DNA from: Pseudarthrobacter sp. NBSH8
GTDB lineage: Bacteria; Actinomycetota; Actinomycetes; Actinomycetales; Micrococcaceae
Reading direction: 5' to 3'
Length of the DNA: 64,000 bases
Assembly (NCBI RefSeq): GCF_014217545.1
Contig: NZ_CP043178.1
Span: 2,108,001 to 2,172,000 of the forward strand
The notes beneath the pieces were generated by a model that saw nothing but the letters and a program-made list of their open reading frames with translations, had not been told where the DNA came from and ran no database searches. The position numbers were made by a program, and so were the translations under genes. This document shows positions 18,449 through 26,904 of the stretch, one piece after another; position 1 is the stretch's first letter, and every line of letters starts with the position of its first letter.

Positions 18449-19591
18449 TCATTGCATGGTGAAACGGCGGGCCACCATCCTGTTGACTGGCGGCATCCCC
18501 GACACGGCGCTCACTGCGGCGTTCCTCAACGCCAGGAACGGCGGCGCCAGCGGTCGCCCCAGCGTCATGTTCACTTCGGTCTGCCACCGAGCCACTAAGG
18601 CAGCCTTCCGACGCCGGGTGGAATAGGCGCGCAGGCGCTGGCCCACCGGTTTCCCCGCCAGGGAAGCACAGATGATCGGCGCCAGTTCCGCCGCGTCCAG
18701 CCAGCCAAGGTTCATGCCTTGGCCGCCGATGGGGCTTAGTTCATGGGCCGCATCACCGATCAGAACCGCCCGGCCCGCGACTGACCGGCACGCCACCGTG
18801 GACCGGGGGCTGAAGCTGCTGAGCATGCTGTTGGTGGCCGGGTCCGGCCGGATCCCCGTACGCTGGTGGACCATCCGCGCCAGTTTGACCGCGTCCAGGA
18901 ACGGTGCGGGCCGGGGAATCCTGACGACCCACCGGCGCAGACCGCCCGGCAGGGGAAAGGATTCCACTATCCCTTCGCCTTCGAGGTACAGGACGGCTTG
19001 GTACAAATTTGCGCCGGAATCTGCGTAGTCACCCATCACGTAGTGGTCGGGATAACTTCGGGACGTGGCCTGGATGCCCAGCAGGCCACGCATCCGGGAC
19101 CGTGAGCCGTCGGCGGCGACCACAAGGCGTGAGGTGATCCGGGCGCCGGCACCGCCCGCCTTGGTGGCCTCAGCGTGGACGGTTACCAGTCCGCCGTCGT
19201 CCGCTATTTCCATCACCCTGGCACCCCTGACCAACGCGGCGCTATCCAGTTCGTGTACGCGCTGCTCCAGCAGGTATTCCGTTGTGAACTGGGGGAGGGA
19301 CAGGACAAACGGGAAGCACTCCGAGACGGATGCGAAGGACATTGACCCCACGGTCTTTCCCCCGCTGACCGCAATACCGCCGCGGATTTGCACGCCGGCA
19401 CCGATCATGGTGCCGGCCACGTCCACTCTGTCCAGGGCCGCGAGGGCGGGGGGATGGATGCCGATGGCCCGCGAGTGGGATTCCCGGTGAACCCGCTGAT
19501 CAAGGACACGCACCGCGACGCCTTCCTGCAGCAGCAGGGCGGCGAGGTAGAGGCCCACGGGTCCGCCGCCGACGATCACCACGTCAACCAT
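18449..19591 (-). CDS. FAD-dependent monooxygenase of the polyketide operon
   Basis: 380-residue flavoprotein hydroxylase of the p-hydroxybenzoate-hydroxylase class. Motifs: VVIVGGGPVGLYLA (dinucleotide-binding), the DG motif in VVAADGSRSRMR and the GD motif VLIGDAAHELSPIGGQGMNLG. It overlaps the methyltransferase stop by 8 bp and is the last gene of the three-gene operon. By analogy with the Streptomyces srsABC phenolic-lipid pathway, it probably hydroxylates the polyketide ring to a hydroquinone or quinone; that substrate is inferred from context. Confidence 0.88.
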   Translation of the reverse strand: MVDVVIVGGGPVGLYLAALLLQEGVAVRVLDQRVHRESHSRAIGIHPPALAALDRVDVAGTMIGAGVQIRGGIAVSGGKTVGSMSFASVSECFPFVLSLPQFTTEYLLEQRVHELDSAALVRGARVMEIADDGGLVTVHAEATKAGGAGARITSRLVVAADGSRSRMRGLLGIQATSRSYPDHYVMGDYADSGANLYQAVLYLEGEGIVESFPLPGGLRRWVVRIPRPAPFLDAVKLARMVHQRTGIRPDPATNSMLSSFSPRSTVACRSVAGRAVLIGDAAHELSPIGGQGMNLGWLDAAELAPIICASLAGKPVGQRLRAYSTRRRKAALVARWQTEVNMTLGRPLAPPFLALRNAAVSAVSGMPPVNRMVARRFTMQ

Positions 19592-20285
19592 CTGGATGGC
19601 CCGGGCGGTGGATGAGGACCTGGTGGAAAGGGGAGCGGCGAGCCACCTGCCAGCCCGGGGGAGCGGCGGCGGTGAGTTCTTGCGGGGTGTAGCTGCGCCT
19701 GATTGACGTCAGGCCATCCTTACGGATGAACGATCCGCGGAACGGGAGGGCCGCCAGGGAGAAAAGTGCATAGGCCGCGATGCTCCGGCGCAGGTCGTTG
19801 TGCAGGGAAAGCCGGCGCGCCAGGGCTTGCGAATCTGTCAGGAGCTGCGCCAGGCCCGCTGGTTGGAGGTGGTGGACAACGTGGTTCGAGATCACGACGT
19901 CGAACCGGCGGCCTTCGCGGACCAGGTCGGTGCTGTCGGCCTGGCGGAACCGGACTGAGAAATGGTGGGGGCAGCGTGACGAGTAGGTGTGTGCCCTGGC
20001 GTCCGGGTCAATGCCGGTGACGTCGAGCAGCAGTTTGTCCCGGGCGGCCCAGAATGCGAGCTGCCGTGCCAGATCGCCGCCGCCGCATCCTATGTCGAGG
20101 AGGGTCGTGGCAGAGTCGTGGGAGAGCAGAGGGCGAAGTTCATTGCAGTACAGCCGCCGCCAGCCCGAGAAGAGCAGGTTTACGAGTCCGAATTGCCGGT
20201 ACGTGCGCTCGAGTTTGGTGGGGTCGCAGTCCGGCAAATCCATCATTTCCACGGCGTCCACAGCCCGTTGCCGCATCAGGGACAC
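19584..20285 (-). CDS. Class I SAM-dependent methyltransferase of the polyketide operon
   Basis: 233-residue soluble methyltransferase. SAM motif I is TTLLDIGCGGGDLARQLAF, motif II has VTGIDPDARA, and FDVVISNHVVHHL is the motif IV/post-II block. The N-terminal MDLPDCDPTKLERTYRQF is typical of methyltransferases located beside type III polyketide synthases. The stop of the synthase is 3 bp upstream and the monooxygenase start overlaps its end. It most likely methylates the polyketide (O- or C-methylation); position unknown. Confidence 0.86.
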   Translation of the reverse strand: MSLMRQRAVDAVEMMDLPDCDPTKLERTYRQFGLVNLLFSGWRRLYCNELRPLLSHDSATTLLDIGCGGGDLARQLAFWAARDKLLLDVTGIDPDARAHTYSSRCPHHFSVRFRQADSTDLVREGRRFDVVISNHVVHHLQPAGLAQLLTDSQALARRLSLHNDLRRSIAAYALFSLAALPFRGSFIRKDGLTSIRRSYTPQELTAAAPPGWQVARRSPFHQVLIHRPGHPDG

Positions 20286-20288
20286 GGG

Positions 20289-21470
20289 TCAGGCCAGTGA
20301 CGAGGCCGCCTCGGGCTGCACCGCCCGCTTCCCGGTGGCGGCCTGGCGGAGTTTTGTGAAGAGCCCGGTTTCCACCGTGAGGCCAGGGCCGAATGCCATG
20401 GAGCAGATGCGTTCCTCACCCTCCACTGGTGGCTGCTCCAGGATGTACCGGAGGACAAACAGCACGGTGGCGCTGCTCATGTTGCCGTAGTCCCGCAGCG
20501 TATCCCGTGCCGGAACGAGTTGCTGGTCCGTGAGGTCGAGGCGCGTCTGGACCTTGTCCAGGATGCTCCGGCCGCCCGGATGGATGGCCCAATGGCGGAT
20601 GTCCCGGTAGGGGAGTCCACGCAGCGAGGGATCCCGGGCCAGCAGCGGTGTAAGGGCGCCGATGATGTGGTCGTCGATGATGTGGGGTACGTAGTTGCCC
20701 AGCACCATCTCAAAGCCATGGTCACCGATGTTCCATGCCATGGATTCTTCGCCCACAGGCGTGAGGACGGTTTCGAAGTGGTCCAGTTGCATCAGTGCAG
20801 GAGCGTCCGGATTATTCCGGGCCGTAATGATGGCTGCCGCCGCCCCGTCGGCGAAAAGCGCCGAACCCATTATGGTGTCAGGATCGTTGGACGTCCGGAC
20901 GTGCAGGGAGCACAGCTCGGCACAGACCACCAGGACAACGGCCTGCGGATCTGCTTCGCAGAAGGACTTGGCGGCCCGCAGCGCCGGAAAAGCTGCGTAG
21001 CAGCCCATGAATCCGAGGTGATAACGCTGGACAGCCGGGTCCAATCCCAACGCCCGGACGATCTTATAGTCAGGGCCGGGGTTGAAGAAACCTGTGCAGG
21101 AAACGGTAATGACGTGGGTTATGTCAAGTAAGGACAGATCCGGGCAGGCGTCCACGGCAGCTCGGGCGGACTCGATGAAGAGTTTAGTGACCTCCCGGGC
21201 GAAGATCTCGTTGCGCACCTTGGTGGTGGGGTTCAGGAGCAGGCCCGTGGCGGGATCAAAGAACTGCGGATCGTCCGAGCGGAAAGCCATGGTCATTTCG
21301 TCCACCGCGGTATGGCGGGTGTCGATGGCGGCTGAATCAAAACAGGTGTTCACCAGCCGCGAGCCCAACCTGGTCAGGCCCGGCTGGGCCGCGAAAACTT
21401 CACGGGCTTCGGCCTGGACCAGCACAGTGGGCGGAACAGCAGTTTCAAGTGAACGCAGGTAGACCGTCAT
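20289..21470 (-). CDS. Type III polyketide synthase (chalcone/stilbene synthase family)
   Basis: 393-residue homodimeric ketosynthase that condenses acyl-CoA starters with malonyl-CoA. The catalytic triad is clear: Cys in VSCTGFF (about residue 125), His in IHPGGRSILD and Asn in YGNMSSATVLFVL. Long-chain fatty acyl starters giving alkylresorcinols or alkylpyrones are typical of such actinobacterial enzymes. ATG 21470 is chosen, with AAGAATGAA just upstream; a GTG at 21491 in the same frame is possible but lacks a ribosome site. First gene of an operon with a methyltransferase and an FAD monooxygenase. Product identity is not deducible from sequence. Confidence 0.93.
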   Translation of the reverse strand: MTVYLRSLETAVPPTVLVQAEAREVFAAQPGLTRLGSRLVNTCFDSAAIDTRHTAVDEMTMAFRSDDPQFFDPATGLLLNPTTKVRNEIFAREVTKLFIESARAAVDACPDLSLLDITHVITVSCTGFFNPGPDYKIVRALGLDPAVQRYHLGFMGCYAAFPALRAAKSFCEADPQAVVLVVCAELCSLHVRTSNDPDTIMGSALFADGAAAAIITARNNPDAPALMQLDHFETVLTPVGEESMAWNIGDHGFEMVLGNYVPHIIDDHIIGALTPLLARDPSLRGLPYRDIRHWAIHPGGRSILDKVQTRLDLTDQQLVPARDTLRDYGNMSSATVLFVLRYILEQPPVEGEERICSMAFGPGLTVETGLFTKLRQAATGKRAVQPEAASSLA

Positions 21471-21562
21471 TGGTTCATTCTTGGCGAGCACGCGGGATTA
21501 GACAATGGCCGGGCCGGCCGGGACCGGTTTTTGTGCCGCCGCACGGTGTTTCGGACACAAAA

Positions 21563-21595
21563 GCGGGGGCCGGCGAACATTCGCCAGGCCCCCGC
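21563..21595 (-). terminator. Intrinsic terminator now stranded between the polyketide operon and the Tn7-like element
   Basis: Stem GCGGGGGCC/GGCCCCCGC with an inner GGCGAA/TTCGCC and one bulge. The minus strand continues CTTTTGTGTCC, so it ends transcription coming from the right. It lies outside the transposon (left end at 21625). No minus-strand gene outside the transposon lies immediately to its right. It may now end the transposon operon or be a relic of a displaced neighbour. Confidence 0.75.
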
Positions 21596-21619
21596 AGGCC
21601 TCCGGTTTGAATACGGGGC

Positions 21620-21624
21620 CAATT
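21620..21624. repeat. Target-site duplication, left copy (CAATT)
   Basis: CAATT directly abuts the TGT that begins the Tn7-like element. The identical pentamer abuts the terminal ACA on the other side (26971-26975). A 5-bp duplication is the Tn7-family signature. Confidence 0.9.
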
Positions 21625-21730
21625 TGTGGCTTGCCAGCCTTCTTGGCCAGCGCAACAGGTAGTTGGCCCAAGAGAAGTGAGAGTATCTCAGCCTCGTGGA
21701 CGGCGGCCTATTGCCAGCGGAGTTGGCCAA
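21625..21730. repeat. Left transposon end with TnsB-type repeats
   Basis: Repeats of the form TTGCCA-N6-TTGGCCA occur at 21631-21649 and 21711-21729, with an extra TAGTTGGCC at 21660-21668. The outer unit begins 6 bp inside the terminal TGT. The inner copy is 23 bp from the tniQ stop. Confidence 0.85.
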
Positions 21731-21752
21731 AAGTCCGCCGTGGGTTCGGTCA

Positions 21753-22682
21753 TCACGACCGGGGCGGGAGGAATTCGATGTCGCGTAGGCTGAGCGCTGC
21801 TATCAGGGCGGCGACGACACCGTCGATGATCCGATAGCTCCCCGGGCCCGATCCGATCCATTCCAGGCGTGGCCGCAGGTGGGCGTAGAGCCGTCGTTGC
21901 TCGGGGCGTGGGTGCAGAAGCACGGCCTTTTTGCCGTGGGTGATCGGCCAGTAGAGATCGAGGTACTCGACCGCAATGGTGAGGATTCGTACGACGGCGG
22001 GATAGAGGTCGAGGCTGCCATGGAGACCGCCGCGGATGTCGTGGTGGTCGCGGCCGGTGCGGCCGTGCAGGCGGTGGCCCTGCCAGAGGCGGTCGAAGAT
22101 CGACGCGCTGTTTTGGACGACGACGCCGCGGATGTCGTCGTAGAGCTGCGGCGTCACCAGTCTTGACGACATCGCGCGGCGGAAGCGGCGTTCGACGGCC
22201 AGGAGTTCGGGGTCGAGCAATTGGCGTTGGTCGGCGGCAGTCGAGCCCGCGATCCAGCGTTGGTGTTTGATGCAGATCATGAATCGCCGGTGGTCGTAGG
22301 CGGTGATCTCGCTTCCCGCGGTGCACCGGAGGCAGGCGAGTCGGCGGTTTCGTTGTCGTTGGAAGGCCTTGGCCAGTGGGGGAGATCCGCCGCCGACGGC
22401 GCGCACGTACTGCTGGTAGAAGTGTCGCGGGCCGGGTCCGCCGAGCTCAGCGATGACGTGTGCCATCTCGTCTGGCCGGCCCGATTGGCGACGGCGGCGT
22501 GCCCCGAGCCGTTCCATGTGGTCGAGGTCGATGAGGTTGGCCTCGCACAGGCGCGCCAGATACGAACCGGGCGTTTCCATCTGGTGGGGGCGTGGGCGGC
22601 GGGTCTGAAACCGCAGGGTCTGCGTCCGTTCGGTGGCAGGGCCGTCCATCACCGGCCGCGCCGAGACATGCGTAGCCCTCAT
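21753..22682 (-). CDS. tniQ: TniQ family target-selection protein
   Basis: 309-residue TniQ/TnsD-family protein, which in Tn7-like systems recognises the target and recruits the ATPase. The N-terminal ETPGSYLARLCEANLIDLDHM is the typical TniQ opening. A zinc-binding cluster CLRCTAGSEITAYDHRRFMICIKHQRWI (C-x2-C...C-x2-H) follows at about residues 130-160. The C-terminal half is helical and without a recognisable DNA-binding motif. Start ATG 22682 overlaps the ATPase stop as ATGA, so the genes are translationally coupled. A shorter TniQ such as this can be fixed-site or programmable; which is unknown. Confidence 0.86.
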   Translation of the reverse strand: MRATHVSARPVMDGPATERTQTLRFQTRRPRPHQMETPGSYLARLCEANLIDLDHMERLGARRRRQSGRPDEMAHVIAELGGPGPRHFYQQYVRAVGGGSPPLAKAFQRQRNRRLACLRCTAGSEITAYDHRRFMICIKHQRWIAGSTAADQRQLLDPELLAVERRFRRAMSSRLVTPQLYDDIRGVVVQNSASIFDRLWQGHRLHGRTGRDHHDIRGGLHGSLDLYPAVVRILTIAVEYLDLYWPITHGKKAVLLHPRPEQRRLYAHLRPRLEWIGSGPGSYRIIDGVVAALIAALSLRDIEFLPPRS

Positions 22683-23731
22683 GCGGCGTTGCTCTCCTTC
22701 GCCGCAGCGCGTCTCTTCGGTGTCGCGGGGGCGGTCAGGAGCGGGCCCGCGCCTGCCTGGAGGTGTTCGAGAGTCAGGACCTCCGGGGTGCTCGGCGTTC
22801 GCTTCTCCTCGAGCATGATCATCAAGGCGGTGCCGAGGATCCGTCGCAGGGCACCGATCCGGCCTGCGGTGATGGCGTGCAGGGCGTCGGCGTAGGGGGC
22901 CAGGTCGGGCGGGCCGTCGATGAGCCGCATCTGGACGCCGAAGGCTGCGACAAGGTTGGCCCAATGCTGGCGGTCGCCGTCGGTGGCGTAGTCAAAAGGG
23001 CTGTGCCGCTGGGTCTCGCCGCGGGCCATGAGTTGCTCGGCGGCGCGGCTGCCGAGTCGTTGGTCGAGGTCGATGCCGGCCAGGACGGTGACGACGCCTG
23101 TGGCGTTGATGATCGATTTGATGGTGTTGATGGCGTCGTCGCCGCGTCTGCCTTCGAGTTGAACCATCTGGAACTCGTCGACCACCAGAAGCGAGCTCTG
23201 GTGGTGGATCATGAGTTCGGCTGCGTGCCTGATCATTTTCTGGTGGGTGTCGTGGGTCCGGTAGGGCACGGCGAAGAAGTCCAGGATCGAGGCCGCGACG
23301 CCCTTGGGCGTGGCGCCTGGGGACATCTCGATGAGCACGACCGGCGCGCGGCCGTCGGCGCGGAAAGAGGGGTAGCGGCGACCGGCGTGACTCTCGACCT
23401 CCTTGGCCAGTTGCAGGAGAGTCGTGGACTTCCCGACGTTCGCAGGCCCGGTGAGCACTGTGATGCGTTGGCTTCCAACGACGTCGGGGTCGCGCATGAG
23501 GAGGTAGCCGCGCACGCTGCGCAGCAGGTGGTTGGTGGCCTTGGTGCCGAAGAGGAAGCCGGAGCCGAACCAGCGTAGGCGCGCTTCATCGTGGGCCGCG
23601 CGGTCGGCGGGGGAGAGCGCCTCGTAGGTGGCCCGGGACAGCGTCGGAGGCTCGTCCAGATCGAAGTCGATGAGGCGGCGCATCCCGGTCAGGGTGTTCT
23701 TCGAGGCAGGGGCGGCAGCCTGGTTAGTCAT
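22679..23731 (-). CDS. tniB: TniB/TnsC-type AAA+ ATPase of the Tn7-like element
   Basis: 350-residue AAA+ regulator that bridges target selector and transposase. Walker A is GPANVGKST (about residues 95-103), Walker B is SLLVVDEFQMV (about 180-190), with a sensor region around VVTVLAGIDLDQRLGSRAAEQL. The C-terminus is basic (PKRRAAAKESN). ATG 23731 overlaps the tnsB stop by 8 bp; the longer upstream reading frame runs over tnsB and is discarded. It should form a filament on target DNA like TnsC. Confidence 0.9.
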   Translation of the reverse strand: MTNQAAAPASKNTLTGMRRLIDFDLDEPPTLSRATYEALSPADRAAHDEARLRWFGSGFLFGTKATNHLLRSVRGYLLMRDPDVVGSQRITVLTGPANVGKSTTLLQLAKEVESHAGRRYPSFRADGRAPVVLIEMSPGATPKGVAASILDFFAVPYRTHDTHQKMIRHAAELMIHHQSSLLVVDEFQMVQLEGRRGDDAINTIKSIINATGVVTVLAGIDLDQRLGSRAAEQLMARGETQRHSPFDYATDGDRQHWANLVAAFGVQMRLIDGPPDLAPYADALHAITAGRIGALRRILGTALMIMLEEKRTPSTPEVLTLEHLQAGAGPLLTAPATPKRRAAAKESNAA

Positions 23732-25811
23732 TCCAGAGCCTGTCGCCGGTGCGGACGAGGGCGAAGTCGTCGAGAGAACCGTTGCCCTGGTCCTCGGTGG
23801 CAGCGTGGCCAAGGGTTCTGACGGTGATGGTTGTGGGGTCGGCGGGGGCCGGATCGGGTGCCGGGACAGGTCCGGGCCTCGGATCGTCGTCGCGCCGCTG
23901 CCGGGCGAGCACCGCACGCCTCTTCTCGTCTTTGCGGCCCTTCGTCCGGTCTTTCAGGGCTGTCTGCCGGCCGAGCTCGCCGACGGCCCAGGCCTCGCCG
24001 GCGGCATCGTCGACGGGCGGGGTGCTGCGAAGCAGGCGCAGCGCGGAGGCGAACGGGTAGCTGGCGAGCCGGTAGCTCTCTGAGATGCACTCGAGCCATT
24101 GATTGGTCTTCGGGTCCTGGACCCAGACGCGGTCGCTGTCGTAGGGGTCCTTGCGGACCTCCCATTTCCCGTCTCGGGTAGGCGGGGTCAGCTTCCGGAG
24201 CCGGGGGAGGTCGTCGTGCCAGTAGGTGAGGTTGTCGACATGGATTCCGTCGTTCTGGATGGTGCGCCGTTCCACGGGCATCAGCGCGATGTAGGTCGCC
24301 TGACCGAGCGGGACCGGGATGCCGGCGCCGGCGTCGAACAAGGCGGCATACATCTGGTTGGGCGTGAACATCCTCGAGGGCACGTCGCGATCGCGCAGCT
24401 CACCGTGGGGCCGGTTCTGGTAGACACGGACCCACCACTCCTCGAAAGACTCCTGCAGCTCGCGGACCGTGCGGAGTTCGCCCAGGTCAATCTCGCCGCG
24501 GTTGGCCACGCTGTTGCCGACGTAGCCGGGCTGTTTCTGCATCCACATGGTGTCGATCGTTCCCAAGACGCGTTCGACGTGTCCTTTGAACGTCGGGGAG
24601 TGCGGCGGTGCCTGGACGACGCTGATCCCGAAATGCCGGCAGGCCGACACGAAGGTCTCCGAGAGGTAGTCCTTGCCGCGGTCCGTGGTGATCGTTTCGG
24701 GAACGATATAGGGCAGCGCGAGGGCGCCGCGCTGCCGTTCGTCGGCGGCGATCATCGCTGCTGAGGGGAGTGTCTGCGACTTGTCCAGACGCAGGTAATC
24801 CGGGGCTCCGGGGCGGCACTGCCGCGGGCGCAGGATCCGCGCCAGCAGATCCGCGTGCTCGACCCCACTGGTGGAGACCGGGATGATGTCGAAGGCCAGG
24901 ATGCTGCGGGTGGCCACGTCCACGGCCACCGTGAGGTGGACCCGGCCCGGCTTGCCGTCGGACATCAGAGCCCATACGTTCACCGGAGTGGAGTCGATCT
25001 CGACCACCTGCCCGGGGGTCACGGCGGCAACCGGTCGGGGCCCCCGGTCGTGGCGGTTGGCCTCGCTTCGCCGGGACGTTGCCTTGCCGGTGGCCAGGCC
25101 GCGGTGGTCATAGGCGGCGAAGACGCGCCGCATCGTGCGCGCCGAGGGGAATTCCACCTCTTGGCCCCGGTAGCGCTGGGCGACATAGGCGCGGGCCTTG
25201 TCGATCAATGTCGTCACCGACACCGTCGAGGTGCCGTTGGTCGCGGCAAGCACCGCCAGGACCGCTTCTCGGATGCGGTCATCGACAGAGGGGATCGCTT
25301 GGGGCGCGACCAGGGCGCGTCGGTCCACGAGCCCGTGGACGCCGTGAAGCAGGTACTGACGCTCCTTTCGGCGCAGGCTCCGTGCGCTCACCTTGTGCCC
25401 GGCTGCGTTCAGCTCGAGTACCTTCAGCGCACGACGGTCAGTCTTTCTTCCGGTTTCATACCCGGAGCGGGGCAGCAGGCTCGCATCGTCCGGGTCGGGG
25501 ACGCCGGAGATGACCTCGTTGAGGTGGGACACCCACCAACGGGCCGCAGCAAGCTCCTCGCCCGTGAGCGTGCCCAGCACAGCCAGGCAGTCACCGTCCT
25601 CGTTGGCCGGCTGGCCTGTCCCGTGCGGATCGGTCACTGGAGGAGCCACAGGATCGGTGACGATCAGTTCGTCGGCCAGTGCCACGATGTCGATCCAGAC
25701 CGTGTCGTTGCCCGCGATCCGGCGCAGCATCGCCGTGTGAGGCCTCGCGGCGGCCACAACGTATTCTTCTCCCCGCCAGGTGAGCAGATCTCCCAGGTTC
25801 AGACGCAGCAC
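23724..25811 (-). CDS. tnsB: TnsB-type DDE transposase (Mu/TniA family)
   Basis: 695-residue integrase-fold transposase that binds the end repeats and joins 3' ends to target DNA. Catalytic residues: Asp in VVEIDSTPVN (about 274), Asp in ITTDRGKDY (about 375) and Glu in FKGHVERVLGTI (about 412), giving the D-D(36)E spacing of the Mu/Tn7 group. N-terminal HTH domains (residues 100-230) include SVSVTTLIDKARAYVAQRY. A Mu-type C-terminal beta-barrel follows (PVERRTIQNDGIHVDNLTYW), then a charged tail. GTG 25811 has GGAGG just upstream and overlaps the tnsA stop by 13 bp. Confidence 0.93.
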   Translation of the reverse strand: MLRLNLGDLLTWRGEEYVVAAARPHTAMLRRIAGNDTVWIDIVALADELIVTDPVAPPVTDPHGTGQPANEDGDCLAVLGTLTGEELAAARWWVSHLNEVISGVPDPDDASLLPRSGYETGRKTDRRALKVLELNAAGHKVSARSLRRKERQYLLHGVHGLVDRRALVAPQAIPSVDDRIREAVLAVLAATNGTSTVSVTTLIDKARAYVAQRYRGQEVEFPSARTMRRVFAAYDHRGLATGKATSRRSEANRHDRGPRPVAAVTPGQVVEIDSTPVNVWALMSDGKPGRVHLTVAVDVATRSILAFDIIPVSTSGVEHADLLARILRPRQCRPGAPDYLRLDKSQTLPSAAMIAADERQRGALALPYIVPETITTDRGKDYLSETFVSACRHFGISVVQAPPHSPTFKGHVERVLGTIDTMWMQKQPGYVGNSVANRGEIDLGELRTVRELQESFEEWWVRVYQNRPHGELRDRDVPSRMFTPNQMYAALFDAGAGIPVPLGQATYIALMPVERRTIQNDGIHVDNLTYWHDDLPRLRKLTPPTRDGKWEVRKDPYDSDRVWVQDPKTNQWLECISESYRLASYPFASALRLLRSTPPVDDAAGEAWAVGELGRQTALKDRTKGRKDEKRRAVLARQRRDDDPRPGPVPAPDPAPADPTTITVRTLGHAATEDQGNGSLDDFALVRTGDRLWND

Positions 25812-26665
25812 GATGCCTCCTCGGGCGAACGGATCGCGTCGATCTCAGTCGCCGCAATGGAATCGAAGTCAAGCCGCCGGGTCAGGTCGACCTCGAGGAA
25901 CCGGTGCCAGATCAGGTGCTTTATCGAGGGCATCGCCAGCGCCGGGAAGCGGCGGTTGACCATTTCTCTGCCTTCCCCGATCGCGCGTCCGCCCTCGAAG
26001 ACGTTCAGGATCTGACCGAAGACCGCCTCACCCGGATGGTTCCGGGTATGCCGGGCACCCCGCAGGAAGTCGAGATTGGCCGCGAGGACCGGATCAGGCT
26101 CGTGCAGGACCGCATGCCGCCAGCCCACCAACGTGCAGACACGGGAGGATTCCTCGAACTGGTCAGAGACCCGGGAGCTCATACGCGCCCGCGGCTTCAC
26201 GTCGTAGACGACCTGGTCGCCGTTGCGGTGGACCGCGAAGAAGTCCGGGTCGTGGCGAACGGACTTTGCCCCGGCGCGGAAGAGCATCCGGAACGGCTGC
26301 GACGCGATTCCCTGGACCGAGCCCTCGAAGTCCAGCCCGAGCAGACACGCCAGCTCCAGCGCGCTCTCGTACCAAAGATGCCGTCCCGTGCGCTCCCAGA
26401 AATACAGTCCATGCCGGTTGGGGCGGTTCTGCCATTGCCCTCCGACCCGGATCGGCAGGGCCTCTATGACCGGCTGTGTGAGCAGCCCGCGCGTGGCAGG
26501 TGCCGTGAAGATCCTCTTATCAGGACCGCGCCACTGGATGGCATCCAGCCCGTTCTCCGACCGTGTCAGCAACACTCGGGCGCCAGGGGCCGTGCCCATC
26601 ATTGCGCCCGCCCGTTCCTCCGGTTCAGGGAAACGGGACGTATTGAGAGCACCATCGCGAACCAT
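25799..26665 (-). CDS. tnsA: TnsA-like endonuclease subunit
   Basis: 288-residue restriction-endonuclease-fold protein that cuts the 5' ends so that, with TnsB, the transposon is fully excised. The metal site is visible as Glu100 (LWYESALELACLLGLD), Asp139/Asp141 (RHDPDFFAV) and Lys157 with Asp155 (VVYDVKPRAR), matching the E...D...(Q/D)xK pattern. The C-terminal half is helical, as expected for TnsC contact. First gene of the operon; ATG 26665 follows GCGGGA. A LexA box lies 42 bp upstream. Its presence argues for cut-and-paste rather than copy-in. Confidence 0.88.
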   Translation of the reverse strand: MVRDGALNTSRFPEPEERAGAMMGTAPGARVLLTRSENGLDAIQWRGPDKRIFTAPATRGLLTQPVIEALPIRVGGQWQNRPNRHGLYFWERTGRHLWYESALELACLLGLDFEGSVQGIASQPFRMLFRAGAKSVRHDPDFFAVHRNGDQVVYDVKPRARMSSRVSDQFEESSRVCTLVGWRHAVLHEPDPVLAANLDFLRGARHTRNHPGEAVFGQILNVFEGGRAIGEGREMVNRRFPALAMPSIKHLIWHRFLEVDLTRRLDFDSIAATEIDAIRSPEEASCCV

Positions 26666-26706
26666 TCCCGCGGCGCCTCAAATGACGCATGCACCCACCC
26701 CAGACA

Positions 26707-26724
26707 ATCGAACATGTGTTCGAT
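26707..26724. promoter_or_regulatory. LexA (SOS) box upstream of tnsA
   Basis: ATCGAACATGTGTTCGAT is an 18-bp palindrome (8-bp arms, 2-nt centre). Its core CGAACATGTGTTCG fits the actinobacterial SOS consensus CGAACRNRYGTTYG at every position. It ends 42 bp from the tnsA start, where a repressor would block transcription of the operon. Recognised from the known consensus; binding is not shown here. Confidence 0.85.
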
Positions 26725-26817
26725 GCTAGTGGATACGTGGGTGGCAAACCCAACCGGCTGCGCTTGAGTTGCCTGCGAGACCGACGGGGCCTACCAAGCG
26801 AGCCTGGCGTGAGACGC

Positions 26818-26833
26818 TCGAACACGTCTTCGA
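26818..26833. promoter_or_regulatory. Degenerate second LexA-like site
   Basis: TCGAACACGTCTTCGA differs from the SOS consensus at one base of the right arm (CTTCG for GTTCG). It lies 95 bp further upstream from the perfect box. It may be a weak secondary site or chance. Confidence 0.35.
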
Positions 26834-26904
26834 TGAGCGATGTTGACCGAGCCTCTAGACACCGCCGCCAGATCGCCGCATCCTGCGGCCCGCAGGGCCT
26901 GTGC

